A stretch of DNA of 64,000 nucleotides from assembly GCF_037126465.1 (NCBI RefSeq), contig NC_088207.1, positions 47,674,143 to 47,738,142 of the forward strand, read 5' to 3'. The DNA is from Ornithodoros turicata (taxonomy: Eukaryota; Arthropoda; Arachnida; Ixodida; Argasidae). Shown here one piece after another: positions 23,776-35,159 of the stretch; the stretch's first letter is position 1; each line of letters starts with the position of its first letter. A program made the translations under genes and the position numbers. The notes beneath the pieces were generated by a model, which worked only from the letters and a program-made list of their open reading frames with translations, did not search any database and had not been told where the DNA came from.

Positions 23776-24302
23776 ACCCTCTGATGTGTGTGCGTCAAAT
23801 GTGTACGTCTGTGTCTTCCCTCTCTATATTTAGATGTCGATGATGATCCGATGTTTTGGGGGAGCATAATTTGTTTTAAGATAATGGCTGGGCCACATCA
23901 CCGTTACGTATCATTTCGCGTACACTTGAGCTCCGACGACGATTGCCCTTGTGTTTCATGAACAGGCATCCTCGTCCTTTCAAGTGACATGGAGTGGAAC
24001 GTGATTCAAGTCACTGAATGAAAAATGAGACGTATAGTATATTTTGTAATTCAGAAATATCTCACGCGATGGAAGCGTTTTATCACGATGAAATTACATT
24101 ATCTATCCCATGTTGCACTGCGTGTGGCGAAGTGTAAAGAATTGCTCTCCACTAACATTGGCCGTGGGCCATTGGCTATTGGAGTGGGCATAAACATTCT
24201 TAATTTCTGGATCGGGTAACAGGATGGTGGTGCCAGTGGCGGTGTTGGCGAGAAGCCCGACATGCAAGTATAGTATATATATATACAGGGAGGGCATCCC
24301 AT
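23776..24302. other. Intergenic, no gene recognised
   Basis: Short frames only. A TATATATATA stretch near 24,272-24,284. Nothing else recognised. Confidence 0.45.
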
Positions 24303-24480
24303 TAAATGAGGGGTCTCAAACACGCGGCCCGCACGCCGCATGAGGCCCGCGATGACTTATGCTGTGGCCCGAGGGCCCTTGACCCCAGACCTCTTCCCGA
24401 GACTACCCTCTCAAAAAAATTGATGTAGAATAAGGAATAAAATCAGATTTTCAGGCATTATTTTTGCCCTTGTCCGGCGT
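24303..24480. mobile_element. Possible hAT element end
   Basis: GGGGTCTCAAACACGCGGCC followed by CGCATGAGGCCCGCG is typical of one end of many hAT elements. No matching opposite end or transposase was found nearby, so it is an inferred fragment. Confidence 0.4.
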
Positions 24481-25600
24481 ATAGTGCTGCCCCTGTCCAT
24501 GTTAGGCAAGATGGGCTCATCTTAATTCTCTAAGTTAAATAGTGATTAGCACAACTCAGTATATCTCCGCTGCTGCATTTCTAGCACTGCGCTTTTTAAA
24601 TTAACGCATTCGAAACTCTTCTGCAGAACATATAAAGTGCACCGTTTCTCGTGTACGCATATTTTGTGATGAATTTATGCCCCAAAGTGTAACCTGTCGC
24701 GATGGAAAACCGCACTGATCATCGTCAATACAAAGCTTTGTCACGGCACAGGAACCGTGTTGTTGTTGATGAATTTACCCCAAATCAACGAAGATTTAAA
24801 GGAGACGCAAGGATTACACGCCACGTAAGGATTGCGCACACATGCGGAGCCTGCATTTTTCATGATTTTCTTTTTCTTTTTTAAATCAATTTTCCTCCCA
24901 AGCCATTTTCCATCGAAGAATCGGCATTTCAGTTCGTAGCCTGTGTTCTGCGGCGCAATTTTGTTGTCTCGATTCGTCTGTACAACTACTTACTCAGGCA
25001 ATCACCAACTATTGTCCTCCCGTGTTAAGTTCTAATCCGTCTAGCGGGGAGAGAGAGAGAGGGAGAGAAAGAAAGAGAGAAACCGAGCCAACATGTAATA
25101 ATTCCGTAAATAACTAATACTTTACGTAAACGTACGTAAAATAACATAATAACCAGACCACGTAGCGTTCTTCGTTGTGTGTTTTCTATATAAACGTGCT
25201 CGCCGTGCATCATTCCCATGGATGCAATGGCATATAGACTAGCATTCTCCATCACCTACCTCTGACATTACTCGCAAAATTGATTTTTATATCGTCCGTG
25301 CCCCTTTTGTTTGCGGGCCTTCAGGGGTGAATCACGTGATATTCGGCGCGTGATCAATTAGTTACGGCTGAGCAGATGCGACAGGAGGTGCGGGAGAGGA
25401 AATTTGATCGTTGATTTATGGGGCGTCTCGCGCGAGCACAGAGCTGCCAAGATTGATAACGGCTGCATGGATGATACATATGCGCTGCTCGAAAAAGGCT
25501 TTCGTAAAGCAGAGCAAGTTCTGATTCGCATTTTCAGCAAAGGGAATAATATCAGACCAGTACTGCACAACGTGAAACTAGTACGGTTAGTTATCTTAGT
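24481..25600. other. Intergenic, no gene recognised
   Basis: Short frames only. A GA-rich tract lies at 25,047-25,082. No element recognised. Confidence 0.4.
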
Positions 25601-26137
25601 TATTCTCGTCAAAGTAATCCACCGCGATTACTTTGTGTCTCGCCTGTCATTGGTCGTTACGTGAAGAAGCCGTGAAGGTGAATGCCACGCGCCCTCAACC
25701 AAAAGTCGAGCACTTGATCCTCCATTCTAAAAACAGAACTTCACCGCAGAGCACACTGTGCGCCAACCATTGCCACGAATGATAGGGTTATCGCCTGTGA
25801 TTGGAAGACAGAGGGAGGCGTACGCCTTTTTGTGGCAATTTTCATATATCCAAATTGCCACAATAAGGCCTACGCCCCCTCTCTCTTCGAATCAGAAGCG
25901 ATAACCCCATCACTCGTGGCAACGAATTGTGTACAGTGTGCTATGCGGTGAAGTTCTGTTTTTAGAGTGTGCACTCTTCATGCTTTATCTATTTTATCAC
26001 GAATATTGCAGGAACAAGAGCTCGACTAGCGGTTGAGGGCGCGTGGCATTCATTTCTGTTCTTCGCGCCTTCTTCACGTAACGACAAATGACAGGAGAGT
26101 CACAAAGTAATCGAGGTCGATTACTTTGACGAGAATA
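25601..26137. mobile_element. Foldback element with a family A MITE inside
   Basis: The ends are TATTCTCGTCAAAGTAATC and GATTACTTTGACGAGAATA. The left arm (25,601-25,712) and right arm (26,020-26,137) share TCGTTACGTGAAGAAG and GAATGCCACGCGCCCTCAACC in mirrored order. A complete family A MITE (25,724-25,971) sits just inside the left arm. The arms would form a long stem with the MITE hairpin in the loop. No coding region. Confidence 0.85.
25724..25971. mobile_element. Family A foldback MITE, second subfamily, full copy
   Basis: It runs from ATTCTAAAAACAGAACTTCA to GAAGTTCTGTTTTTAGAGTG. It differs from the 14-15 kb copies by CAGAACTTCACCGC in place of TGAACTTCACCGC, by ACTGTGCGCCAACCATTGCC, and by a GA/CT-rich inner part. 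The same subfamily is at 28,185-28,433 and 28,736-28,886. Confidence 0.9.
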
Positions 26138-26159
26138 GGGTCCCTGAGGTCTGTAACAA

Positions 26160-26500
26160 AAGTAACCGGTATATAGTTACTGTATCTATTAATTACGCTG
26201 CACCAGCTCCGAGCATTCTGAAGAGCTTTGAAGTTAGCTGTTTGTTAGTTAGTTTGTTGGATTGCAAAAGTAGGAGGGAGAGGTCGGACGCTGTACAGAG
26301 CTGGTTACTGGCACTCGTTTATAATTCATCTCCAGCACTGACACGCCAACATGGAAGTTCTGAGGTTGTGGAGCAGCACTATAAACATTGAGAAACCTAA
26401 CAAGACGTCAGACAGTTGTTGGACTTCAATAAACGGAGCTTACAGCAAACGCCAATCTCAATCCTACGTTGTCTACACGTTTCGTTAAGCTCCGTGAAGC
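26160..26500 (+). mobile_element. Possible solo LTR
   Basis: It begins TGTAACAAAAGTAACCGG, contains ACTTCAATAAACGGAGCTTA (a poly(A) signal as in an LTR R/U5 junction) and ends near GTTGTCTACA. The length is plausible for a solo LTR. No 5-bp target duplication and no second LTR or gag-pol was found, so this is a weak call. Confidence 0.25.
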
Positions 26501-27804
26501 GCAGTCGCTCATGAGTAAAGCAGTAGCAGTAGTAGTAGTAGTTGTAGTCACTGTGAAAAAACTGTGAAACTGTGAATATTTTATTTTTTTCTTAAAACCA
26601 ACCAACCAACTGTGAAAAAAAAAAAAAAAGAGAGGAAAGGACTTGGAGCAGCTCATGACTAAAAGATGTTGCTACATACAGCGTCTAAGTGAAATCTCCT
26701 TCCGAATTGTTATGTGATTTGCTATACTGGACCACAACTCCTTCGTCGTTTTTCCACTGCCTGGATTGGATTGGATAGGTGAAAAAAAATAACACGAAGA
26801 TTGTGGCTCCACCAGTGCAGAGCTACTCTAGCGCATTGGAGTGGCCACTCTTTCCCCCTACTCCACCACCTCATTTCACGGTTTTCAAAGGTCATGTAAC
26901 AGTACGCGCAAAAGAACACAGGTGTGTATCACAGAACAGAGAACAAGGAACAGCAAAAATATTCGCACGTCCGAAACCGAAAGTAAAAACTGTACAAAAA
27001 CTATGGCCCGCGTTCTTCACCCTCCAGAGCGTCTAGCTGTTCACTGTGGGAACTTCGATATACCGACGGCGATATTATTGAAGGCTATGACGTGTCACTG
27101 TGAGCAATTTTTTTTCAAAACGCCGCATAACGAAAAAATAAATAAATAAAAATAAACACTGACACTGTGCGTGTGGTCGTGCGGAGCGTATACCCCGACG
27201 CTGGGGGGACTCGTATATATGTTTGGACAAGGCCGAATCTCGTCTTCACAGGCGGCTGGTCTCGTCCGAAAGAGGAAGCACCGAGAAGGTCAGAGATCAC
27301 GGAGAAACCAGCGGACCATGACTATAAAATAGACACTCTCTTCGTCTTTCTGGCCATCCAGGATTTGCTTGGCTGACTCTCACGCGGGCTGGCTCCGACG
27401 GTTGTGCAACGTCTTTTCCAGAAAAGAACAAACGAAGAGATAAAGAAACAGAGCAAAAAAAAAAAAAAAAAAAACAGGAGAGAAGAATCGATGAAAAGAA
27501 GCAAGCAATGGTTCAACGGACTTTTGAAGGAGGCATTCGGTATGAGGAACCATATATGTACTGAACTCATGTGCTTTTCCTTGGTGAGTTTTATCGATGA
27601 GTGATTTTTCTTTTTTTCTTCTTTAACGCGTGCAAAAGTTGGCTTTCTCTCTTTTGTGGACGGTCGTTGTAAATTGAATGAACCATTACTCTTTTGTTCC
27701 CAAAAACACGGGATTTGGCCTCCCAAGATTTAAGGGGTTCTGCACATGAAAATATGCCGGTATCTCGGTATCCGAACCCTATATAGCACCACAGCACCCT
27801 TTAG
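26501..27804. other. Intergenic, no gene recognised
   Basis: It contains a (GTA)n tract at 26,521-26,546 and poly-A runs at 26,618 and 27,454. Around 26,767 GGATTGGATTGGATAGG resembles the end of another minus-strand retroelement tail. No gene. Confidence 0.4.
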
Positions 27805-27925
27805 ACACGACCTCACCAAATAACACGCCGGAGGTGAACCATTGCGGAGAATGATACCGTTTCAACTCCTATTCTGTGGAAAGGCCACGACATTCGCCTT
27901 TTTGTGGCAAATAACATAACCGCAT
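27805..27925. mobile_element. Family A foldback MITE, diverged left half
   Basis: GGTGAACCATTGCGGAGAATG, TCCTATTCTGTGGAAAGGC and TTCGCCTTTTTGTGGCAA follow the inner half of a left arm. The terminal end is missing. Confidence 0.45.
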
Positions 27926-27933
27926 AAGCGTGA

Positions 27934-28010
27934 CAACAACAACCGATAGATGATGACTATGACATGGGGCGTGTCACCGCCGGGGGGCAGTACCCTACCC
28001 CATTACATGT
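27934..28010 (-). repeat. Non-LTR retroelement 3' tail
   Basis: GACAACAACAACCGATAGATG, ATGGGGCGTGTCACCGCC and CCCTACCCCA match the (GTT)n-type tail family, minus strand, diverged. Confidence 0.4.
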
Positions 28011-28184
28011 GTAGAATTACATGAGATGAGAGGTATGAGATTCTAGCGAAATCAGCTATGTATACCACCGTTTCCGGAACAATGCCGAATGAATGTAATG
28101 TCGGGCATCGTCACGACTGTACCCCCCCTCCTCCATAAAAAGAAAATGACAGGGTGGAGGGTTGAAGGTGAGGTAAGCGGAACA

Positions 28185-28433
28185 GTGTAAAAACAGAACT
28201 TCACCGCATAGCACACTGTGCACCAAATATTGCCACGAATTGTTGTCGCTTCTAATTCGTAGAGAGAGGAGGGTGTACGCCCTTTTGTGTCAAGTGTGTC
28301 AAGTGTCGTATATCCAGATTGACACAAAAATGCCTGCGCCTCTCTCTCTGTCTTCGAATCAGAAGAGAAAACCCGTCCATTACTGGCAATGGCTGGCGCA
28401 CAGCATGCTATTCGGTGAAGTTCTCTTTTTACA
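28185..28433. mobile_element. Family A foldback MITE, second subfamily, full copy
   Basis: It runs from GTGTAAAAACAGAACTTCAC to GTGAAGTTCTCTTTTTACAT. The arms share GCACACTGTGC and its mirror, a GAGAGAGGAGGGTG/CTCTCTCTC part, and a short TGTGTCAAG duplication near the centre. Both ends are slightly eroded. Confidence 0.85.
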
Positions 28434-28599
28434 TCCCATCTCCCTCGCTCCAGCTCGGGCACGCTAGCGGTTATCATCTACCCCGGTGATTCTTCTGCCG
28501 AACGTCCCGCTAAAGCAAGAAACCTTATTCTCTTTCTGCGGAAGGCAGGTCTTGCTCAACGACCCATCTAACACTTTGCTCACCCCGACGAACTCATGC

Positions 28600-28720
28600 A
28601 CCCTCTACGCATCTCCATCTCTCATCCTCTATCGGTCTTCCTTTTTTTTTTTTTTGCTATAGTCGTGACGACGCCCACTTCTGTGTGGCCAACAACGGCG
28701 AGCCGATCCTGCCATCCCCC
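28600..28720 (-). repeat. Retroelement 3' end, CGCCGTTGTTGGC type
   Basis: On the minus strand GGCTCGCCGTTGTTGGCC leads to GGGCGTCGTCACGACTATAG and an A-rich tail. This is close to 38,818-38,880 (plus), CTTGCCGTTGTTGGC then GGGCATCGCCACGACTGTAT. The repetition supports a retroelement tail family. Confidence 0.5.
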
Positions 28721-28735
28721 CCTCTCTCACTTTTT

Positions 28736-28886
28736 ACACTCTTAAAAAAAAAACAAAAAAAACACAGAACTGTGCGCCAACCATTGCCAGGAATGTTGGG
28801 ATTTTCTCTTCTGATTCGAACAGGGAGGTGGGCGTATACCTTTTTGTGGCAATTTGGATAGATGATAATTCTGTTTTTAGAGTGCA
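28736..28886. mobile_element. Family A foldback MITE, internally deleted
   Basis: The ends ACACTCTTAAAAAAAA and TTCTGTTTTTAGAGTGCA are retained. Most of the right arm is missing: the sequence jumps from TTTTTGTGGCAATTTGGATA to the terminal TAATTCTGTTTTTAGAG. It is a 150-bp derivative of the second subfamily. Confidence 0.7.
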
Positions 28887-28983
28887 TGCCGAGCAAAAGA
28901 GAATGAAATGAAGAGAGACAGAGAGAAAAAAAAAATGCTCCGAAAGGAGCGCCGAGGGTAATTGGAAAACAGAGTCTGGTGCA

Positions 28984-29102
28984 ATTGTCACAAAAATGAG
29001 GTGAAACAAACAAAAAAAAATAATCGGAGGTGAGAACGATATCGTTCAGGACGACGTTTGGCTAGGAGCGTTTTATGCGGAGAAGTTCTGTTTTTGGAGT
29101 GC
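28984..29102. mobile_element. Family A foldback MITE, right half
   Basis: ATTGTCACAAAAATGAGG, GAACGATATCGTTCAGGACG and GGCTAGGAGCGTTTTATGCGG end at GTTCTGTTTTTGGAGTGC. Only the right arm is present. It mixes an inner part of the first subfamily with the terminal CTGTTTTT of the second. Confidence 0.65.
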
Positions 29103-29998
29103 GAGAAATTGTAAAGCGCGTCCAGCAGTGATCTTTGACGTTCCCTTCCCTCTCAGCGACAGTGAAGGCTATACAATCTAGCTCAATCCCCTGCGCACCG
29201 GCACCACAGTAGAAAAAAACAAAAAAAAACAAAAAAAAAAACAAGCCACATTTGTAATGTTCGTGGGAGCCAGTACGGGACACGCGGACACGCGTCACGT
29301 CGAAAGCATACCCGCACATTATCCGACAGGGTGCTGTCAGCCGTAACTAACGACGGATTAAAGGCACAGGCGAAAAAGTTTTCGTAGTCGACTAGCATTG
29401 TTTAGTTACATAGCTACACCATTCCGACCGCATGGGATTACTACCGCCGACACAATAGCACTCGGAAAAAGAAACCTGGAACCTTGTCGGGGCCCTTTGT
29501 TGGCGGCATCGGATATAGACAGTTTTCCATAGCGAATAAAAGCAGCCGCAGAACTACTAAGCTGCTCGAGAGAGCTCCTCCATTCAATTGGGCGGTTTTG
29601 TGAATGCCGGATGGGTTTCCTGGCTTCCAGGTCAAATGTGCGTAAAGTGATGCGTTTTCAAAGACACGTTAGTGTGTAAAGTATACACAAGCCCCTTCCT
29701 CGACGATTGTCAGCGGCCGCTTTACGGCAACAGGGTGTCTTTTAAATGAATGCCTTCGGTAAACCGTTTACGTTTCTTACTGGTTTGGGGTTCCCGTCAC
29801 GGTCGCTTTTAGGTGCACCCGAACTGCAGCCCGTGAGGAGTACGGGTCATTCTTATATGCTACAGAAGAAACGCAGCCAGAGACAAGGGACGACAGACTT
29901 CACGCAACAACTGCTTACTAACAACTGACAGAATGAAACTAGGAAAACAAGGGCAGTGACAGGAAAAACTGGCTTGTTAGTCATTCTCTTCTTGCCCG
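29103..29998. other. Intergenic, no gene recognised
   Basis: An A-rich tract with CAAAAAAAAAC units lies at 29,213-29,243. No gene recognised; the last few hundred bases may be the 3' end of the Penelope-like element that follows on the minus strand. Confidence 0.4.
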
Positions 29999-29999
29999 G

Positions 30000-31200
30000 T
30001 GGTCTTGCAGGGCGTGTCGCACAGGCAGCTATAATCTCTTGTGGCGATAAGTCAATTGAAGGTTGGCTCACGCAAATGTCCCTCCCATGGTTAGATATGA
30101 TGCAAGCCTCCACCATCTCACACGTAGTTCGTTTTGCAAACATTGCTTCCATGGTAGTGTTCTGAAACCAGGGAGAGCACCTGCAAGTTTTACAATGTAT
30201 ATCTTGCCAAGTGTCCAACGGGCTTAGTGTTCTTCACTAAGAGGGCGTGTTCACGAAGGCGATCGTTCAAACATCTACTAGTCTGTCCCACATACGTCCT
30301 GCCGCACGATAGTGAAATGATGTGAACAACAGCCTCCTTGCAGTCAACGTATTTGTTCCTACGCTTGACCTTATACACCCTTTCTTCTCACTGTCCTGGT
30401 TCACTTTCATGCAGAGGGACGCGAGTTTAACCGGGGCTGTAAACACGACTATGGTCCTCCGTGCCTTGCTCAAACCTTTTTCAAGTTGTGCCCTAGCCTG
30501 TGGATGTCCGGAATTCGTACAGGCCTTCCCTTATGTCGCTAGAGGACGCACTCCTACCCTCCGTTGGCCATAACTATTTGAGCAACCGACACCAGCAGAG
30601 ACCCAGGGTAGCCCCTAGCCCACAGCTCGCAACCTTTCCTCCTGCTGCGTCATCGTTTCTCACACCTTATAGGTGTAGGACTTCCTGGTCACAGGTTCCA
30701 AGGTGGCCATGGCAATACCTCTTTTCACTGGTTTCGAGTGCCCTGGGTTGTAAGGCAAGAGGCCTTTCGCCGATATAGGCTGGTATGACCTGCACCTACG
30801 ATGGTTTGCATTCTTATGCGGTTTGCTTCAGAGACGAATGTTGCAGAGATCATTATACCGCGAAGGCTACAACTTCAGCAATTCTCAGGGATCGTACACA
30901 TTTCTTTCCATTTCACAACCATTTTCTTATAATCAATCAGATGAACTTCGTATGGGGAGCCAATGTCAAGATAACAGAAGCACGGAGAAGCTTCAGCGAA
31001 GCAAATCTAGGGATGTCCGGAGCCTCGGCTGTGTCTTATGTCTTTGCCTTCCAAGAACTGTCTCCATCTGTGTTCTGTATTCTGAAGATTGCATTAAGCG
31101 CCTCATTGCAAGGTTTGACATCAATTGTCACCATCTATATGGTACGATCTGGCGAAACGCAAGGGTTTCTCGAGAGCTGCAAGAGACTCTCACAGAGGCG
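30000..31200 (-). pseudogene. Penelope-like element, RT remnant and GIY-YIG endonuclease
   Basis: Minus-strand fragments read as the C-terminal part of a Penelope-like retroelement. At about 30,450-30,410 a frame has VVFTAPVKLASLC, like the linker before the endonuclease. After a frame change, 30,304-30,241 gives LSCGRTYVGQTSRCLNDRL, the GIY-YIG nuclease core with the conserved G-x-Y-x-G-Q-T pattern and the R-x-x-E-H that follows. After another frame change come CKTCRCSPWF and PSIDLSPQE, a typical tail of these proteins. Further upstream at about 31,133 MVTIDVK resembles the reverse transcriptase motif with the first catalytic Asp, but most of the RT is broken by stops. Such elements copy RNA and insert it using the GIY-YIG nuclease. 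This copy cannot make the protein. The RT part is less certain than the nuclease part. Confidence 0.75.
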
Positions 31201-31289
31201 TGACACACCACAATCTTCCACACGCCAGCTATGTCTCCCAGCTGTTTTCTCATGTGAACGTCAGTCCAATGGTTCTACATAACATGCAC

Positions 31290-31800
31290 AATTTGTAAGC
31301 GTGAAGCAAGTGATGCCCTCCAACGTGTAAACGCCTATCACTAAGCTTATGACACATGCTGTGCCTGGCCGCATCCAGCGGATCGAGGAATCGTTGCCTC
31401 TTCGGCTGCGGCTGAATGTGGCACGAACTCCACTCCTACTCTTTAAGATGAGCCAACAACCATCACCTCTTTGCCCCACGTGTCATGTAGAAGCTGACGT
31501 GCCACACATCCAGTCCAGTGCCACCAGTCCAGTCTCCAGCGCCGTCTCGCTCATCTAGGCTCGCGGTGCTACTTAGCCCTATACTCAGCACGCTGAAGTC
31601 ACGTCCGCGCTCACACGATTCCTTCGGGAATCTGAACTCTTGGGCACTCCTGTATTTCTTCATAATTTTCTGTGTCTATGCTGCTTTTATCTTCCTTTCG
31701 TTTGCTTGTTTGCTTTTGGGAATAGCAAGCTTACATCATGGCTAACCCTTCCTTTCTGTTTTCCCTTTTTTTATCAGCATTAAACATATCCCCCTCCCCC
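31290..31800 (+). pseudogene. LINE 3' fragment with CPTC zinc-knuckle
   Basis: The plus-strand frame from 31,349 contains RTPLLLFKMSQQPSPLCPTC followed by HVEADVPHI, like the C-terminal zinc-knuckle of I/Jockey-group LINE polymerases. A one-base shift then gives QCHQSSLQRRLAHLGSRC. The coding part ends near 31,650. A T-rich 3' UTR follows with AATAGCAAGC, CTTTCC and a TTAAACAT plus CCCC tail, the same 3' end as at 33,578 (minus), 34,880 and 49,640 (minus). The copy is 5'-truncated and frameshifted. It abuts the Penelope-like remnant in the opposite direction, so one probably inserted next to or into the other. Confidence 0.65.
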
Positions 31801-33577
31801 ATCTCTTTCAGTATGACTGTTAATCGCGATATTCCAGACATATCTTTCCAGTCATCCTGCCCTTCCGAACATTGTTATTGTCTCCGATTCCTTTGAGGAC
31901 GAGAAGGAAGGAGCAGGGAGGCTCATCCGGGGCCCTAGCTATCAGTTTTCCGCCCTGCCACTAGACTATGACCTTTCGGTATAACCTTATGGTATGAGGA
32001 GGAATGAACTTTTGGACTCGATGCAATAGTGCTTGCAATGAAAAAAGTTGTAAATAATCAATTCGTACTATCAGCTATGCGTAATATAATCAATACACAA
32101 TCAATTCGCTCGTAATTGTAAGTTGTACGAATATCACGTGCCCGTGTGGTAGCTCTCTGCATGCGGAAGTCCAAGTATTCATCCGTTGTGCTGTCGTGGT
32201 GCGGGTTGATGGATACTGTTCACTGAGCAGATATGTTTGCAAAGTGCTCCAATCGCGTAAACAGGCTTCCAGAGGTTAGACAGGTATGTAGCAAGCGCTT
32301 CGGTTCTGCAACGTCAGAGCACCCGATTTGCGACGTTCCATGTGTCTTGTCTCACATCAGTGAGGGCCCTCTTGCGGGTGGGGCAGGCCTGGCTACGGCA
32401 GAACTCCTCGCGTCAGCTGCACCGTCTTGACATATAGTGGCAGAGTTGTTCGCACGTCTCTGCATCTTGAGGGCGATGTCCTGTGGAGCCTCTCTTAATT
32501 GTCAGTTCATAGTCTCGGCAAAGCGCAATAAGGCAGCGGTCAGCCTTTTTGGAAAGGTACTCCAACACCTCTCAGTCACCCCTTTACGCGCACGTGTGTG
32601 TGCAACTCTTCAATGACAGTAGAGTTATTTTCTTCACGGGGCACCAGGAACCCTTCAGGGGTAACATAGGGTTGCAGCGTTTCAATGTCATGCGTGCTTC
32701 CCTTCATGCGAGCCCTATAGGAATGTGCAGAGTACCATTTCAAGATTTTACGCATTGACGGCATCTCGCACTGTTTGGATATATGTTTACAGATTGTGTT
32801 TAGGGCTGAGTGATTTTCGGTGAGCAGTGGCTGCAGGAGCGTTGTGGCGTGACCAAGTTTCAAGGACTTTGCGCCTGAAGGAAATGTTGGAATGATGCAT
32901 TGTTTGAAGACCGTCATATAGATACAATGTGTAATGGCTCTGATGACGTTAAAGCTGAAAGTGTGAATTAAAACTGCATACGTCAAACTGCTGAGTCAGC
33001 GTTTTCACCCGATGAGGTTGCCAGAGTCCCGTTTTCTCGTTTCCAGCAGTCCGCGCCGCTGGTCTTTCGTGAATGGCCAAACACGCCTTCATTCAATGAC
33101 GTTATACCATAGGGTAGCAGGCTCGTACCGCGCCACGAAGCCAACACGTCGGAGTCGTGCAGTTCGGACGAGGAGTAAAGTTTTAAACAAGCAAGAAGTC
33201 TATCATCTGAACCAGTAAAGTTGGCTTTTTTATGCCTCTCGTCCTTGTTGACGCTTTTGTTTGGTTCGCATCATGTAAGGCTTCGGACCTCGTTCTGAGG
33301 CTCATATTTTCGCCAAATTAAGATGAACAATGGAGTAGAAAGTCGCCTCTAGCCATGAAACACCCGAATCATGATCGTTCTAATAAAGAGTTGTTGCGTT
33401 AATGGGGAATTTTGGGATGTTCCAGCATGCAAAGCAAGGAGCACTTCTTTACGCCTAAATTGCAGGACAATAAGCAAGAAATTGCAATATGCTGTTGTGC
33501 CAAAAAGGGCTGAAACAAGCTTTCCTGCTCGTTAACTTGTTTCTTACAGAAACAGGCATACGTTACTAGATATTAAA
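31801..33577. other. No gene recognised; possibly upstream part of the Penelope-like element
   Basis: A 136-codon minus-strand frame (32,576-32,986) is in the orientation of the Penelope-like element and could be its decayed N-terminal part, cut off by the LINE insertion. I cannot show a motif. Nothing else recognised. Confidence 0.3.
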
Positions 33578-33690
33578 CCCGGGGGGGGGGGATATTTATT
33601 AGAACAAAGAAAAAAAGAGAGGAAAGGTCAGACACAAGGGACGTTGGCTTGCTATTCCTCAAAGAAAAAAGAGAAATAAATAAAAGAAGA
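33578..33690 (-). repeat. LINE 3' tail with C-run, minus strand
   Basis: On the minus strand GGAATAGCAAGCCAACGTCC, TGACCTTTCCTCTC and CTAATAAATATCC end in a C run (about 10 C at 33,581-33,590). This matches the LINE 3' ends at 31,640-31,800 and 34,880-35,057. Confidence 0.6.
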
Positions 33691-34704
33691 ATAAAATAAA
33701 TAAAAAGAAAAGAGTTAGGAAATAAAGGATAAACTAACAAACGATGAAAGAAGGATGAGGTAGATTAAAGACAAAGATGACTTTAAAAAAAAAGATGACT
33801 AACAAACATAAACTCAGGATTTCAGTGGAATGCTAGAAAGAACATTTAGACATCTTTGGAGGCTGGCATTACAGAAGACAAAATTATTCTTGGTTATTCA
33901 GACATGTGTATCTGTAGGTAACATATTCCTTGAGTGTATAAAGGGGAACAGAGAAAAACTAAAACATCCACGAAGGAAGAGGCAAAGATGAGCCTCATCC
34001 GATGTGCTGCTTTCTCTGCTTGTCCCCACACTCCAGGAATATGTTGACTCTACAAGCCCGCTACACCAGCTAGCTTGCCCCCAACTCCTGTGTTCGCGTA
34101 TCGAAACTGGGAAAGCCGCTTGCACAATGATTAAGACACCACTCAGCCCTCTGGGCATGCGACACTTCTTACGCTCTTCATCGACTCCCATTTCAATTCA
34201 CGCGTGTCCCCTCCTCCAACGTCCCCCTTTTTCCAAAACGGTTGCTTGTCTCATATTAAAACATACTCGGATTTCTTCTCGGTGATGAATGACAGCGTCA
34301 CGTGCTGGCATATGGCGTCCCTTCGGTCTCGCTGCTCCCAGCGTGCCCGCGAACCCCTCCGAGATCCGATGACACAAAGTCGCGCACCACTTCGCTTGAC
34401 TTTCGCTAACAGGATTTCCATGAAATCTCGCGTGAGATAGTGACAAAAAATGAGCCTCGCATTGAAGTCAGGCGGAGGACTGCGTGAAGAGGGGAGAGCA
34501 TTTGCGGAGTGCGTGAGGCACTGCCGAAGATCGGCGTGTGAATTTTATGATCGGATGCGGCTGATTACATGGTGCCTTTCTGGATTTGTGGACGAAGAAT
34601 TAGCTACAGCTTATGATTCACATTTCGGCTGATCGTCTGAAAAAAGAGGTTTCGGTTTTTTTTTTTTCTGGACGCTCATTTGTCATGCGCACAGAAACCG
34701 TAAT
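33691..34704. other. Intergenic, no gene recognised
   Basis: A-rich sequence at 33,665-33,800 continues from the tail. Several short frames between 33,900 and 34,640 lack a domain. Nothing else recognised. Confidence 0.4.
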
Positions 34705-34815
34705 CGATTTGTGGAAAGCGCGAGGCGTACACGTTTTCGTGACAATTAGCACAACGGCGTAAGTGTCAGAAAAAAGTGTACGCCTCTCGTTTTCAACAAA
34801 TCAGGTGTGAGAAAT
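34705..34815. mobile_element. Family A foldback MITE, central part only
   Basis: GATTTGTGGAAAGCGCGAGG, GTACACGTTTTCGTGACAATT, then GTGTACGCCTCTCGTTTTC and AACAAATCAGG form the inner parts of both arms. The terminal about 60 bp on each side are missing. Confidence 0.65.
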
Positions 34816-34879
34816 CATGCCATGCGTGCATGAGGTTGCAGTGCTTGCTCCAAACTACGGACCTTGTCAACGCCCTGTG

Positions 34880-35057
34880 ATAGTGTGTGCCATTTATCTC
34901 TCTGTTATACTTTTTTTTTTTTCATTTGTCTTTTGTTGTTTTTCCCTTTTCCTTCGTTTCTCTTAATTTTTTTAAATAGCAAGCCGACCTTTGTCTGGGT
35001 GACCTTTCCTTTCTTCCTTTAATAAACATTCATACCCCCTCCCCCCCCCCCCCCCTG
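34880..35057 (+). repeat. LINE 3' tail with C-run
   Basis: A T-rich stretch, AAATAGCAAGCCGACCTTTG, GGGTGACCTTTCC and TTTAATAAACATTCATACC end in a run of about 15 C. It is the best copy of this LINE 3' end. The coding part is gone. Confidence 0.65.
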
Positions 35058-35159
35058 TTAAAAAAAGGCGGTGCGCTCGCTCGTTTTAAAGCGGTAGACC
35101 TGTCAAAATAGACAATAATTGCGAATTTCACACGAACAATCCATCCTCATACAATCTCG

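Noticed and set aside
26160..26500. Confident solo LTR
   Set aside because: TG...CA-like ends and AATAAA are present but no target duplication or second copy, so it was kept only as a weak feature.
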